A DNA stretch of 64,000 nt from Butyrivibrio sp. (GTDB taxonomy: Bacteria; Bacillota; Clostridia; Lachnospirales; Lachnospiraceae), in the NCBI GenBank assembly GCA_017535785.1, contig JAFXTN010000020.1:1-64000 (forward strand). The letters are read 5' to 3'. The position numbers were made by a program, and so were the translations under genes. The notes below the pieces were generated by a model. The model worked only from the letters and a program-made list of their open reading frames with translations, was not told where the DNA came from and made no database searches. Within the stretch, counting starts at the first letter, position 1, and each line of letters opens with the position of its first letter. Of this stretch, positions 42,243-50,733 are shown in pieces.

Positions 42243-42337
42243 GCAGCGGGATGCGACCATAAAACCGCGGATAAAACCTTCGTCCGAATGACAACTCCCT
42301 GTTCACTCGGCACTTGACGCTTTACAGTCTACTCTGC
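42243..42337 (-). promoter_or_regulatory. Tetrahydrofolate (THF) riboswitch
   Basis: Read on the minus strand the segment carries the class I THF aptamer landmarks in order: GCAGAGTAGA, GCGTCAAGTGCC, GAACAGGGAGTTGTC, CGGACGAAGG, CCGCGGTTTTATGG and GCATCCCGCTGC. The closing helix pairs GCAG with CTGC. It lies in the leader of folT-folC. By family knowledge, binding of reduced folate lowers expression. Confidence 0.9.
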
Positions 42338-42354
42338 ATATTTGATTCTTCTGT

Positions 42355-42383
42355 ATTATATGGTTAGAAGGAGACAATTTCAA
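42355..42383 (-). promoter_or_regulatory. Promoter of folT-folC
   Basis: On the minus strand, -35 TTGAAA and -10 TATAAT are separated by exactly 17 bases. The predicted start falls 10-15 bases before the riboswitch core. Confidence 0.8.
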
Positions 42384-42392
42384 GATGCTTTT

Positions 42393-42457
42393 CTTACATG
42401 GGAGAAAATAGATAGTATAATGGATTAAGGATAAACGCTCTCTCAACCAACGGTTGA
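42393..42457 (+). promoter_or_regulatory. Promoter and dyad before the XRE membrane regulator
   Basis: CTTACA (42393-42398) and TATAAT (42416-42421) have a 17-base spacer. Downstream, TCAACC-AAC-GGTTGA (42443-42457) is a perfect dyad, a plausible operator for the helix-turn-helix protein encoded next. Confidence 0.6.
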
Positions 42458-42536
42458 ATTCCTCGATTCTACCGACAGTTCGTTTACTCTACCGGCCCAA
42501 AGGCATAAAGTTGGGCGTGAAAGGAGACACATTGTG

Positions 42537-43355
42537 ATGAATCAAATCGACATCGGAAAATTTATCGCTGATTGCAGAAAAGAAAAAGGATTGACCCAGG
42601 CGCAGTTGGCGGAAAAGTTAAACATCACGGACAGAGCTGTTTCCAAATGGGAGACAGGAAAAAGCATGCCTGATTCATCCATCATGCTTGAACTTAGCAA
42701 TATCCTGGGTGTTACGGTAAACGAATTATTGAGCGGAGAGAGGTTGGAAATGAATAATTACGAGGAAAAAGTAAGCGAGAATCTCATCGAGCTTACCAAA
42801 AAAGATCAGAACAGTATGAGTAAGAATGTTGTGATATCAATTGTGTATACCATCACGATGGCCATTGCCATGATGGTGTGTTTCATATGTGACATATCAA
42901 TTTCTGGGAAGCTGAGCTGGTCCCTTATCACGTTTAGCTCGATCATGGTGGCATGGATAATATCCTTCCCTGTCATATTGCTTGGAAAAAGAGGTATCTT
43001 CGTTGCCCTGGTTGCGCTTAGCATTGTTACTATACCGTTCCTGTATGTGCTGAGTCTTTTGATAGGGGTAAAAGAGATCTTTGGAATAGGCGCAGTTATG
43101 GCTGTTATCGGGATCGTCTTTTTCTGGACGATCTATTTCCTGTATCGCAAGCTGCGTGAAAGAAAACTTCTTGCCACGGGAATTATGTTTTTACTTATGA
43201 TACCGTTTTGCTTTATTATTAATATTGTATTGTCCGTAATGCTCGGAATAGCGCTTATTGAGATAGGAGACATAATAGCTGTATTTTCACTTCTGATAAT
43301 CGCGTTCGCATTTATCATGGGCGATTACGCCAAGAAAAAGGGATATTACAATTAA
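42537..43355 (+). CDS. XRE-family regulator with membrane domain
   Basis: I take ATG 42537 (GTG 42534 is three bases upstream; GGAG serves either). Residues 4-65 form an XRE helix-turn-helix (FIADCRKEKGLTQAQLAEKLNITDRAVSKWETG). A charged linker and six membrane helices follow (from about residue 95 to 265). It is one of the membrane-tethered XRE proteins common in Clostridia, thought to couple an envelope signal to transcription; ligand and targets are unknown. It is transcribed away from folT from its own promoter. Confidence 0.85.
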   Translation: MNQIDIGKFIADCRKEKGLTQAQLAEKLNITDRAVSKWETGKSMPDSSIMLELSNILGVTVNELLSGERLEMNNYEEKVSENLIELTKKDQNSMSKNVVISIVYTITMAIAMMVCFICDISISGKLSWSLITFSSIMVAWIISFPVILLGKRGIFVALVALSIVTIPFLYVLSLLIGVKEIFGIGAVMAVIGIVFFWTIYFLYRKLRERKLLATGIMFLLMIPFCFIINIVLSVMLGIALIEIGDIIAVFSLLIIAFAFIMGDYAKKKGYYN

Positions 43356-43457
43356 TCTATTTTTAATCTTCTTCAAAGGATTGTTTAATTTACGATCTTT
43401 ATATTTGTCATTGTAAACAAAAACAAACTTTCCTAAAGAGGAGAAAGGGAATAAAAA

Positions 43458-43976
43458 ATGGATGAATTTGAAAAGATCGAAAAATTAAGAGCAAGAGCAG
43501 ATGTAAGTTATGAAGAAGCGAAAGCAGCACTCGGCGAAGCAAACGGAGATTTACTTGATGCAATGATAATACTTGAGAAGCAGGGCAAGGCTAAAGCGCC
43601 CGAGCAGCAGGTACACTCAACTGAGTATACAACAGATGCATCATATGAGATGATTCCTGCCGGAAAAGCAAAAGCTTGTGGCGGCGACGTTGGAAAGAAG
43701 CTAAAAGAATTCCTTAAAAAGGCAATCGATTTTCTTTCAAATAACTTTGTTGAGATCACACGTAAGGGTGAGCACGTTATCAATATCCCGCTCTGGCTTG
43801 CGATCCTTGCGATCATCTTTGGTTGGTGGGCAGTACTCATTCTTATAGTAGTTTCATTGTTCTTTGACTGGAACTATAAATTTTACGGGAAAGATGACCT
43901 TAAAAAGGTCAATGATGTAGTAGATAAAGCAAAGGAAACAGCCGAGCAGGTAAAAGACAGTTTCCGTGAGGAGTAA
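43458..43976 (+). CDS. DUF4342-like protein with UBA-like N-terminus
   Basis: The 172-residue product has a UBA/TS-N-like helical bundle at 1-42 (IEKLRARADVSYEEAKAALGEANGDLLDAMIIL). A Lys-rich linker and a membrane-associated hydrophobic stretch follow (about 112-140; WLAILAIIFGWWAVLILIVV), then an amphipathic C-terminus. This is the DUF4342 plan; molecular function is not known. AGAGGAGAAAGGG precedes the ATG. It lies three bases before the response regulator and likely shares its operon, suggesting a stress or envelope role. Confidence 0.8.
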   Translation: MDEFEKIEKLRARADVSYEEAKAALGEANGDLLDAMIILEKQGKAKAPEQQVHSTEYTTDASYEMIPAGKAKACGGDVGKKLKEFLKKAIDFLSNNFVEITRKGEHVINIPLWLAILAIIFGWWAVLILIVVSLFFDWNYKFYGKDDLKKVNDVVDKAKETAEQVKDSFREE

Positions 43977-43979
43977 TGC

Positions 43980-44699
43980 ATGGCAGCGCACTTACTGATC
44001 GTAGAAGATGAAGAAAAACTGGCAAGATTCGTTGAGCTTGAATTGCAGCACGAAGGATATGAAGTCAGCAAAGCATTTGACGGAAGAGAAGGCCTAAAGA
44101 TGGCAATGGAAGGAGACTACGATCTCATTCTTTTGGACATCATGTTGCCCGGGCTCAACGGTCTTGAAGTTTTGCGGCGCCTGATGCAGGATCGCCCGAC
44201 ACCTACAATACTACTTACCGCAAGAGATGCGGTAATGGATAAAGTATCAGGACTCGATGGCGGGGCGGTGGATTATATCACCAAGCCCTTCGCCATCGAA
44301 GAGCTCCTTGCCAGGATCAGAGTTGCGCTTAAGCTCCACGGAAAGAATGCAGCGGGAGCTATAAATACCGGTGATACCGGAACCGATCCGGAGGGTGTTT
44401 ATACCTGGCAGAAATTAAGACTTGATGAAAAGAAACGAGAAGTCACTTACGATGGCCATAGCATAACCTTGACCAATCGTGAGTTTTTGATGCTTGAAAT
44501 GCTACTTAAAAACAAAGACATCGTCCTTTCCAGAGACACACTTCTTGAAAAAGTATGCGGCTATGACTACGTGGGAGAGACCAATATGATCGACGTATAC
44601 ATAAGATATCTGCGCTCTAAGATCGACGACGTCTATGATGTAAATATGATCACTACCGTAAGGGGAGTAGGTTATGTCATCAAATCCGAACAACAGTAA
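43980..44699 (+). CDS. OmpR-family response regulator
   Basis: The 239-residue product has a receiver domain with acidic residues E9/D10/E11, phosphoacceptor Asp53 (LLDIMLPG) and Lys in TKPF. A winged-helix output follows (about 140-238; GETNMIDVYIRYLRSKIDD, TVRGVGYVI). The start has GAGGAG eight bases upstream. Its end overlaps the kinase gene by 26 bases. Together with the DUF4342-like gene it forms a three-gene unit. Confidence 0.93.
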   Translation: MAAHLLIVEDEEKLARFVELELQHEGYEVSKAFDGREGLKMAMEGDYDLILLDIMLPGLNGLEVLRRLMQDRPTPTILLTARDAVMDKVSGLDGGAVDYITKPFAIEELLARIRVALKLHGKNAAGAINTGDTGTDPEGVYTWQKLRLDEKKREVTYDGHSITLTNREFLMLEMLLKNKDIVLSRDTLLEKVCGYDYVGETNMIDVYIRYLRSKIDDVYDVNMITTVRGVGYVIKSEQQ

Positions 44700-45939
44700 T
44701 AACCGCCCGTCAAAGAAAATGAAGTCCATCGCGCACCGCATAATGTGGCAGATCTCAAGGGACAAGATTGGTCTGTATTTTAAGATGGACATCCTTATCT
44801 TTGTACTTCTTAATGTTTTCTGGGCGTATATGAAAGAGATCGAAGTCATAGGTGACTTCGCTTTAAAAAGACATAGAGATCTTGTAATAGGGAGCGGGCA
44901 CATAGCCGGCTTGGCATATCAGGTTAAATCCATGGACGGCACAGTACTTATGACCGTCGGCTTTTTTGACGTGGTTACAAGGATAGCAATGTTGGTTGTT
45001 GCGCTCTATCTTTTGCAGCTTTTGGGAGTAATGCTTTCCCTTCCGGCTATATCGGCAAGGGCACACAGAACGCTGGCTCCCATTCGAGAGGTTGCTGAGA
45101 AAGCGGATGAGCTCAACAGACTTGCTTTTTCAGAAGATAAATACAGGCTGATAGAAGATGCCTTAGAGCACGTAGAACCTGATGAGAATCCATACGTATA
45201 CCTTCATGACGAAGAACTTTTGGGAGTCGAGAAGTCGGTCAATCACTTGATTGAGAGGTTAAAAGACTCATACAGGCAGCAGGCGCGCTTTGTCAATGAC
45301 GCATCTCATGAGCTTAGAACACCGATCGCTGTGATCCAGGGTTATGCCCAGATGCTGGAGCGCTGGGGAAGTACTGATGAAAAGGTTTTGGAGGAGTCCA
45401 TCTCAGCCATATCCCATGAAGTCAATCACATGAACCGCCTTGTGGAACAGCTGCTCTTCCTTGCAAGAGGCGACAGCGGTAAGACTGTATTGTCAAAAGA
45501 GCCGGTTTCGCTCGGTAGTCTGATGCAGGAAATATATGAAGAATCATTTATGATAGATGAAACTCATCCCTATCGCTTCCGCGGTAGTGATGAAGAAATA
45601 ACGGTAGACGCTGATAGAATGCTGCTTAAGCAGGCCGTAAGGATCCTTGTGGACAACGCCGCAAAGTATACCAATCCGGGCGACGAGATCATATTGGGTG
45701 TAGGCCGCACGGAAGATGCTCGTCCTTATCTTATGGTGCAGGATATGGGTATCGGTATGTCAGAGGCGGATGTAGAGCACATGTTTGAGCGCTTTTACCG
45801 CGCCGATAAAGCAAGAACTTATGATGGAACAGGACTTGGCCTTTCTATAGCCAAGTGGATCATAGACCGTCACGGCGGTCATTTTGAGATACTTTCAAGA
45901 ACAGAACTTGGCACACGTATCATGATCATTTTGCCCTAG
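44674..45939 (+). CDS. Membrane sensor histidine kinase
   Basis: The 421-residue kinase begins inside the 3' end of the regulator gene after GGGGAG. Two membrane helices (about 38-52 and 104-126) flank a very short outer loop, so it may sense the membrane itself. HisKA carries His212 in DASHELRTPIAVIQGYAQML. The ATPase domain has LVDNAAKYT, DMGIGM, MFERFYR and GTGLGLSIAK. It is expected to phosphorylate Asp53 of the partner. It differs from the first kinase in the window (10510) by lacking a large sensor domain. Confidence 0.93.
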   Translation: MSSNPNNSNNRPSKKMKSIAHRIMWQISRDKIGLYFKMDILIFVLLNVFWAYMKEIEVIGDFALKRHRDLVIGSGHIAGLAYQVKSMDGTVLMTVGFFDVVTRIAMLVVALYLLQLLGVMLSLPAISARAHRTLAPIREVAEKADELNRLAFSEDKYRLIEDALEHVEPDENPYVYLHDEELLGVEKSVNHLIERLKDSYRQQARFVNDASHELRTPIAVIQGYAQMLERWGSTDEKVLEESISAISHEVNHMNRLVEQLLFLARGDSGKTVLSKEPVSLGSLMQEIYEESFMIDETHPYRFRGSDEEITVDADRMLLKQAVRILVDNAAKYTNPGDEIILGVGRTEDARPYLMVQDMGIGMSEADVEHMFERFYRADKARTYDGTGLGLSIAKWIIDRHGGHFEILSRTELGTRIMIILP

Positions 45940-45972
45940 TACCAATATGCGGGGCAGATTGGAGGAGCGGAT

Positions 45973-46803
45973 ATGCCTGAGTGCACCTTGTGTTACCATC
46001 ATTGTTCTATAAGTGAATCTCAGTACGGTTTCTGCGGAGTAAGGACATGCAAAGACGGTCGTATTGTTCCGGCTAATTACGGCATGCTTACTTCTATTGC
46101 TTTGGATCCTATTGAGAAGAAGCCTCTTAACAGGTTCTTTCCCGGAAGTAAGATCCTGTCGGTGGGAAGCTACGGGTGCAATTTAAGATGTCCTTTTTGT
46201 CAAAATTATCAGATCTCATGGGGAGATGAAGTTGATAACGTAAAAGCACAGGCAGAGTATGTTTCTCCGGAGGAACTGACCGATATGGCGGAGCAGATAC
46301 CGGGGAATCTGGGCGTTGCGTTTACGTACAACGAACCTCTTATTTATTATGAATATATCTTAGATACCGCAAGGCTTTTAAAAGCCAAGAATCTTAAAAC
46401 GGTAATCGTCAGTAACGGAATGGCGGATAAGGAAACGGTAAAAGAACTGTTTCCTTATGTTGATGCCATGAATATAGATCTTAAAGGTTTTACAGACCGA
46501 TATTACAGAGAACTCCTAAAGGGTGATCGCGCGCAGGTAATGGATTTTATCACGGAGGCAGTGAAGCACTGTCACGTCGAACTTACAATGCTGATCATCC
46601 CAGGAGAGAACGACACGGAAAAAGAGATGTCGGAGCTGAGCACGTGGGTCGCATCTTTAAATCCGGATATTCCGTTGCATATTTCCAGATTTTTCCCAAA
46701 ATTTAAAATGACTGACAGATCGGCCACTTCGGTGGATAATATATATAAGCTTAAAACGATCGCAGAACAAAATTTAAATTACGTATATACCGGAAACTGC
46801 TGA
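45973..46803 (+). CDS. amrS: AmmeMemoRadiSam system radical SAM enzyme
   Basis: The 276-residue protein has the radical SAM cluster C69-x3-C73-x2-C76 (YGCNLRCPFCQNYQ). An N-terminal Cys-rich lead (CTLCYHHCSISESQYGFCGVR) and ISRFFPKFKMTDRSAT near the end are typical of this subfamily, related to pyruvate formate-lyase activases. It should cleave S-adenosylmethionine to a radical; the substrate is not known. GGAGGAG lies upstream. The partner gene with Memo and AMMECR1 domains follows 20 bases later, confirming the system. Confidence 0.92.
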   Translation: MPECTLCYHHCSISESQYGFCGVRTCKDGRIVPANYGMLTSIALDPIEKKPLNRFFPGSKILSVGSYGCNLRCPFCQNYQISWGDEVDNVKAQAEYVSPEELTDMAEQIPGNLGVAFTYNEPLIYYEYILDTARLLKAKNLKTVIVSNGMADKETVKELFPYVDAMNIDLKGFTDRYYRELLKGDRAQVMDFITEAVKHCHVELTMLIIPGENDTEKEMSELSTWVASLNPDIPLHISRFFPKFKMTDRSATSVDNIYKLKTIAEQNLNYVYTGNC

Positions 46804-46822
46804 AATAAAAGGAGGAGAGATC

Positions 46823-48208
46823 ATGCCAATCTTAGCCGCATTCATGGTACCTCACCCGCCGCTTATCGTTCCGCAGGTGGGAAGAGGCGGAGAGAAAAAA
46901 GTACAGGAAACCATAGATTCTTATGAGAAGGTTGCGGAGCAGATAGCAGAGCTCCAACCCGAGACGATCATTATCACAAGTCCTCACAGCATAATGTATG
47001 CGGATTATTTTCATATATCTCCGGGAAGAGGAGCCAAGGGTTCGTTCGCTTCATTCGGGGCACCGCAGGTTTCTTTTGATGAAGCTTATGATGAGGAACT
47101 TAGGGATGTTCTTTGCGATATGGCGCAGAGCAGGGATTTTCCTGCGGGGACACTTGGAGAACGGGATCCCGAGCTTGATCACGGAACGATGGTTCCGCTT
47201 TATTTCATCAGGCAAAAATATGATGGAGCCAAGATAATCAGGATCGGTCTTTCGGGACTTGATCTCATAGAGCATTACAGATTGGGTGAACTCATCCGTG
47301 AAGCAATAGATAAGACGGGAAGAAGAGTTGTCTTTGTTGCGAGCGGAGATCTTTCGCATAAGCTTAAAGAGCAGGGCCCCTACGGATATGCACCGGAAGG
47401 ACCTTCTTATGATGAGCGGATAATGGATGTGGCCCGCCGCGCTGCGTTCGGAGAGATGTTTGATTTCAAGGAGGATTTCTGTGAAAAGGCAGCAGAGTGC
47501 GGTCACAGATCTTTTGTTATAATGGCGGGAGTCTTGGATGCAACCGCAGTGGATGCGAAGGTCTATTCGCATCAGGATGAGACAGGTGTCGGCTACGGAA
47601 TAGCATCTTTTTATCCGACAGGGAACGATGATGATCGCCGCTTTTGCAATGCCTATACGGAAAAGCTTACTGCGGAATTAAAAGAAAAAAGAGATAACGC
47701 TGATGATTATGTGCGCCTTGCAAGGAAATCCTTGGAGAGCTATATATTAAGACGCACTACGATCCCTGTTCCCGACGGCCTTCCGGCTGAGATGCTTGAA
47801 AGGAGAGCGGGTGCGTTTGTTTCCATACATAAGGCGGGGCGACTTAGGGGCTGTATCGGTACAATACTTCCAACTATGGATTCCGTCGCCGAAGAGATAA
47901 TACAGAACGCTATCAGCGCCTCGACGAGGGACTCTCGATTTGAACCGATCACTGCCGATGAGCTTCCGCTTCTTGATATAAATGTTGATGTTCTGGGAGA
48001 GCCTGAGGATATCGATTCGCCGGATCAATTGGATGTTAAGAAGTACGGAGTCATTGTTTCCTGCGGAGCAAGGAGGGGATTGCTGCTACCCGATCTTGAC
48101 GGTGTGGATACGGTAGAGGAACAGATAGACATCGCAAGAAGAAAGGGCGGGATCAGAGAAGACGAAGAGATCAAGCTGCAACGATTTGAAGTTGTACGAC
48201 ATATTTAA
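46823..48208 (+). CDS. Memo-like/AMMECR1 fusion (AmmeMemoRadiSam components B and A)
   Basis: The 461-residue protein joins two domains. Residues about 1-265 are Memo-like, of the class III extradiol dioxygenase fold, with MVPHPPLIVPQVG, TSPHSIMYAD, DHGTMVPLYF and VASGDLSHKL presenting His and Asp at the metal site. Residues about 285-461 are AMMECR1 (GAFVSIHKAGRLRGCIGTI, SRFEPIT, VSCGARRGLLLPDL). In other genomes these are often separate genes next to a radical SAM gene, as here. The reaction is not established. AGGAGGAGAG precedes the ATG. Confidence 0.9.
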   Translation: MPILAAFMVPHPPLIVPQVGRGGEKKVQETIDSYEKVAEQIAELQPETIIITSPHSIMYADYFHISPGRGAKGSFASFGAPQVSFDEAYDEELRDVLCDMAQSRDFPAGTLGERDPELDHGTMVPLYFIRQKYDGAKIIRIGLSGLDLIEHYRLGELIREAIDKTGRRVVFVASGDLSHKLKEQGPYGYAPEGPSYDERIMDVARRAAFGEMFDFKEDFCEKAAECGHRSFVIMAGVLDATAVDAKVYSHQDETGVGYGIASFYPTGNDDDRRFCNAYTEKLTAELKEKRDNADDYVRLARKSLESYILRRTTIPVPDGLPAEMLERRAGAFVSIHKAGRLRGCIGTILPTMDSVAEEIIQNAISASTRDSRFEPITADELPLLDINVDVLGEPEDIDSPDQLDVKKYGVIVSCGARRGLLLPDLDGVDTVEEQIDIARRKGGIREDEEIKLQRFEVVRHI

Positions 48209-48215
48209 AAAGCAA

Positions 48216-48243
48216 GGGACTGACGCAATAAAGCGTTGGTCCC
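48216..48243 (+). terminator. Hairpin after AmmeMemoRadiSam genes
   Basis: GGGAC-TG-ACGC pairs with GCGT-TG-GTCCC around a 6-base loop. The following AATTTATT is only weakly T-rich, so termination may be partial. Confidence 0.5.
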
Positions 48244-48327
48244 AATTTATTGCTGAAAAACAAGACGCCCTATGGTAGAATAAATCTCGATAGTTCTAAA
48301 AAAGAACGATTGGAGGAGATGAAAAAA

Positions 48328-49407
48328 GTGAAGGAATTTTTGAAAAGGAAAGACATTGAGATTTCCTTAAAGCGCTATGGAATCGACGCGCTGGGAGCAA
48401 TGGCACAAGGTTTGTTCTGTTCATTGCTCATCGGAACAATTATCAACACAATAGGTACACAGTTTCATATCGACTTCCTTATGCAGACAGTGGCTACAGT
48501 CGCAGGAGTTGATTACACGGTTGGTGGCCTTGCATCCGCAATGAGCGGTCCTGCAATGGCAGTGGCAATAGGATATGCACTTAAGTGTCCGCCACTTGTT
48601 CTTTTCTCAATGATCACTGTTGGATTTGCAGCTAACGCACTTGGCGGAGCAGGCGGTCCTTTGGCAGTTCTTTTTGTAGCAATAATCGCAGCAGAGTTTG
48701 GTAAGGCTGTTTCCAAGGAGACTAAGGTTGATATCCTTGTAACTCCCTTGGTAACTATAGGCGTAGGTATTTTCTTATCATGGCTTATAGCACCTCCGCT
48801 CGGATATGCTGCTAATTTCGTAGGCAAATTTATCATGTGGGCTACAGAGCTTCAGCCTTTCCTTATGGGAATCCTTGTTTCTGTAGTAGTAGGTGTTGCA
48901 CTTACACTTCCTATTTCATCCGCAGCTATCTGTGCCGCACTCGGACTTACAGGTCTTGCAGGCGGAGCGGCAGTAGCAGGATGCTGTGCTCAGATGATCG
49001 GATTTGCAGTTATTTCCTTCAAGGAAAATAAATGGGGCGGACTGGTTTCACAGGGAATCGGAACATCAATGCTTCAGATGCCCAACATCGTCAAGAACCC
49101 CAGGGTATGGATCGCACCCACTCTTGCTTCAGCGATCACAGGACCTATCGCTACTTGTATTTTCAAACTTAAGATGAACGGCGCACCTGTATCATCAGGA
49201 ATGGGTACTTGCGGACTTGTTGGTCAGATCGGTGTTTACACAGGATGGATCAACGACATTGCTGAGGGAACCAAGGCAGCCATCACAGGATTTGACTGGC
49301 TCGGACTTGTACTTATCTCTTTTGTACTTCCCGCAGTACTTTCTCTTATCATTCACGCCGGCGTTATTAAGCTCGGATGGGTTAAAGAGGGAGATCTCAA
49401 GCTCTGA
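48328..49407 (+). CDS. PTS IIC-like (PfoR-type) membrane permease
   Basis: GGAGG at 48312-48316 best fits the GTG at 48328; the ATG at 48319 is only two bases from it, so the exact start is uncertain. The roughly 359-residue protein has nine to ten membrane helices and the family's ALGAMAQGLFCSLLIGTI and GAGGPLAVLFVAIIAAEFGK segments. CAQMIGFAVISFKENKWGG and SGMGTCGLVGQIG follow. It resembles stand-alone PTS IIC/PfoR-like permeases. No IIA, IIB or HPr gene is near, so real PTS transport is doubtful. Confidence 0.82.
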   Translation: MKEFLKRKDIEISLKRYGIDALGAMAQGLFCSLLIGTIINTIGTQFHIDFLMQTVATVAGVDYTVGGLASAMSGPAMAVAIGYALKCPPLVLFSMITVGFAANALGGAGGPLAVLFVAIIAAEFGKAVSKETKVDILVTPLVTIGVGIFLSWLIAPPLGYAANFVGKFIMWATELQPFLMGILVSVVVGVALTLPISSAAICAALGLTGLAGGAAVAGCCAQMIGFAVISFKENKWGGLVSQGIGTSMLQMPNIVKNPRVWIAPTLASAITGPIATCIFKLKMNGAPVSSGMGTCGLVGQIGVYTGWINDIAEGTKAAITGFDWLGLVLISFVLPAVLSLIIHAGVIKLGWVKEGDLKL

Positions 49408-49424
49408 TATAAACGGAGAATCAT

Positions 49425-49874
49425 ATGTCCAAAGAGTGGATAATATATGTGGCAGTGGTGGCAGCGATCATTGTGATCGCCGCTACCGTCGCCCATTTTA
49501 TAAAAAAGGTTAGAATGAGGCCTCTTCCAATGGATGAAATGGAAGGGCACGATTTCGAATATTACTGCGCAGACCTTTTGAAGGCCAATGGATTTGTCGA
49601 GGCTGTTGTCACCAAGGGAAGCGGAGATTTCGGTGCGGATATCCTTGCGGAAAAAGACGGTATCACATACGCTGTTCAGTGTAAGTGTTATGATAAACCT
49701 ATCGGAGTCAAAGCGGTCCAGGAGGTGTATGCCGGAAGAGATTACTACGGCAAGATGGTCGGAGTGGTCATGACCAATCAGTATTTTACGCAGCCGGCTG
49801 TGGACCTTGCGCAGAAGCTTAACATAATGTTGTGGGACAGGGGTTACCTGGACAGTATGGATAAGGATAAATGA
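49425..49874 (+). CDS. Membrane-tethered Mrr-type restriction endonuclease-like protein
   Basis: The 149-residue product has one N-terminal membrane helix (about 5-26) and a compact Mrr-cat PD-(D/E)xK fold. E45 lies in FEYYCADLLKANGF, D72 in GSGDFGADIL, and Q85-x-K87 in AVQCKCY. A QxxYxGRDYYG-like helix and a VVMTNQYFT strand complete it. All catalytic positions that I can identify are kept. Such proteins may cut DNA at or near the membrane, for instance incoming DNA, but this is not established. It overlaps the glycosylase gene by four bases. Confidence 0.82.
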   Translation: MSKEWIIYVAVVAAIIVIAATVAHFIKKVRMRPLPMDEMEGHDFEYYCADLLKANGFVEAVVTKGSGDFGADILAEKDGITYAVQCKCYDKPIGVKAVQEVYAGRDYYGKMVGVVMTNQYFTQPAVDLAQKLNIMLWDRGYLDSMDKDK

Positions 49875-50695
49875 TAATTAAGATAGACGATGATTTTGAT
49901 CTAAAGAAGATAGCCGACAGCGGACAGTGCTTTCGCTTTAATGAATGCGGAGATGGTTACAGCGTGACTGCGTCGGACAAACATCTTTTTATAAAACAGA
50001 TTTCTGAGAACGAGTACGAATTCAATTGTTCCGAAAAAGATTATAATGATTTTTGGAAGTCGTACTTTGACCTTGATACTTCTTACAGAGATATCAGGAA
50101 ACGTATAAATAAGGATGATGAATACTTAAGAAGTGCCGCTGAGTACGGAAAGGGTATTCGCATTTTGAAACAGGATCCTTGGGAGATGCTCATTTCTTTT
50201 ATCATCTCTCAGAGAAAAAACATCCCGGCCATAAAGGCTTCTATCGAGAAGCTGTGTGCGCTTGTGGGACGTGAGATAAAGACAGAAAAAAACGCCAATG
50301 GCGATAATATATATGCTTTTCCGACGCCGGGTGAGATAGCAAAGTTATCTGATAAAGAGCTTTCTTCCTGCGGGCTCGGGTATAGAGACAAGTACGTAAA
50401 GAAAGCTGCGAGTGATGTTCTGAGTGGAGAAGCGGAACTTTACAAGTGGCAGGATCTTTCGGATGACGATCTTATGGAAAGGCTTCTGAAACTCTTTGGG
50501 GTTGGAGTTAAAGTAGCCAATTGCGAGATTCTTTTCGGATATCACAGATTGGATGCTTTCCCAAAAGATGTATGGATCAACAGAGTTTTGGAATCAAAAT
50601 ATCCGGAAGGCTTTAACTTTGATAAGTATGAGCCTTTTAATGGAGTGATGCAGCAATATCTGTTCTTTTATTCAAGAAGTAACGGAGTGCTGTAG
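49871..50695 (+). CDS. ogg: 8-oxoguanine DNA glycosylase, OGG1-like
   Basis: The 274-residue protein has an N-terminal OGG_N-type domain ([20 protein letters not shown]) and an HhH-GPD domain ([33 protein letters not shown]). The catalytic Lys214 and the helper Asp233 in PKDVWI are present. It removes oxidised guanine from DNA and nicks the strand. It begins inside the stop of the Mrr-type gene (ATGA overlap), a translational coupling that suggests related DNA roles. The closest relatives by motif are bacterial OGG1-type enzymes, not MutM. Confidence 0.9.
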   Translation: MIIKIDDDFDLKKIADSGQCFRFNECGDGYSVTASDKHLFIKQISENEYEFNCSEKDYNDFWKSYFDLDTSYRDIRKRINKDDEYLRSAAEYGKGIRILKQDPWEMLISFIISQRKNIPAIKASIEKLCALVGREIKTEKNANGDNIYAFPTPGEIAKLSDKELSSCGLGYRDKYVKKAASDVLSGEAELYKWQDLSDDDLMERLLKLFGVGVKVANCEILFGYHRLDAFPKDVWINRVLESKYPEGFNFDKYEPFNGVMQQYLFFYSRSNGVL

Positions 50696-50733
50696 AAGGT
50701 ATTTTTTATAGAAGAAACAAGGGGGCTTATAGT

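Noticed and set aside
48209-49407. Functional PTS sugar transporter
   Set aside because: Only a IIC-like permease is present; IIA, IIB and HPr genes are absent nearby.
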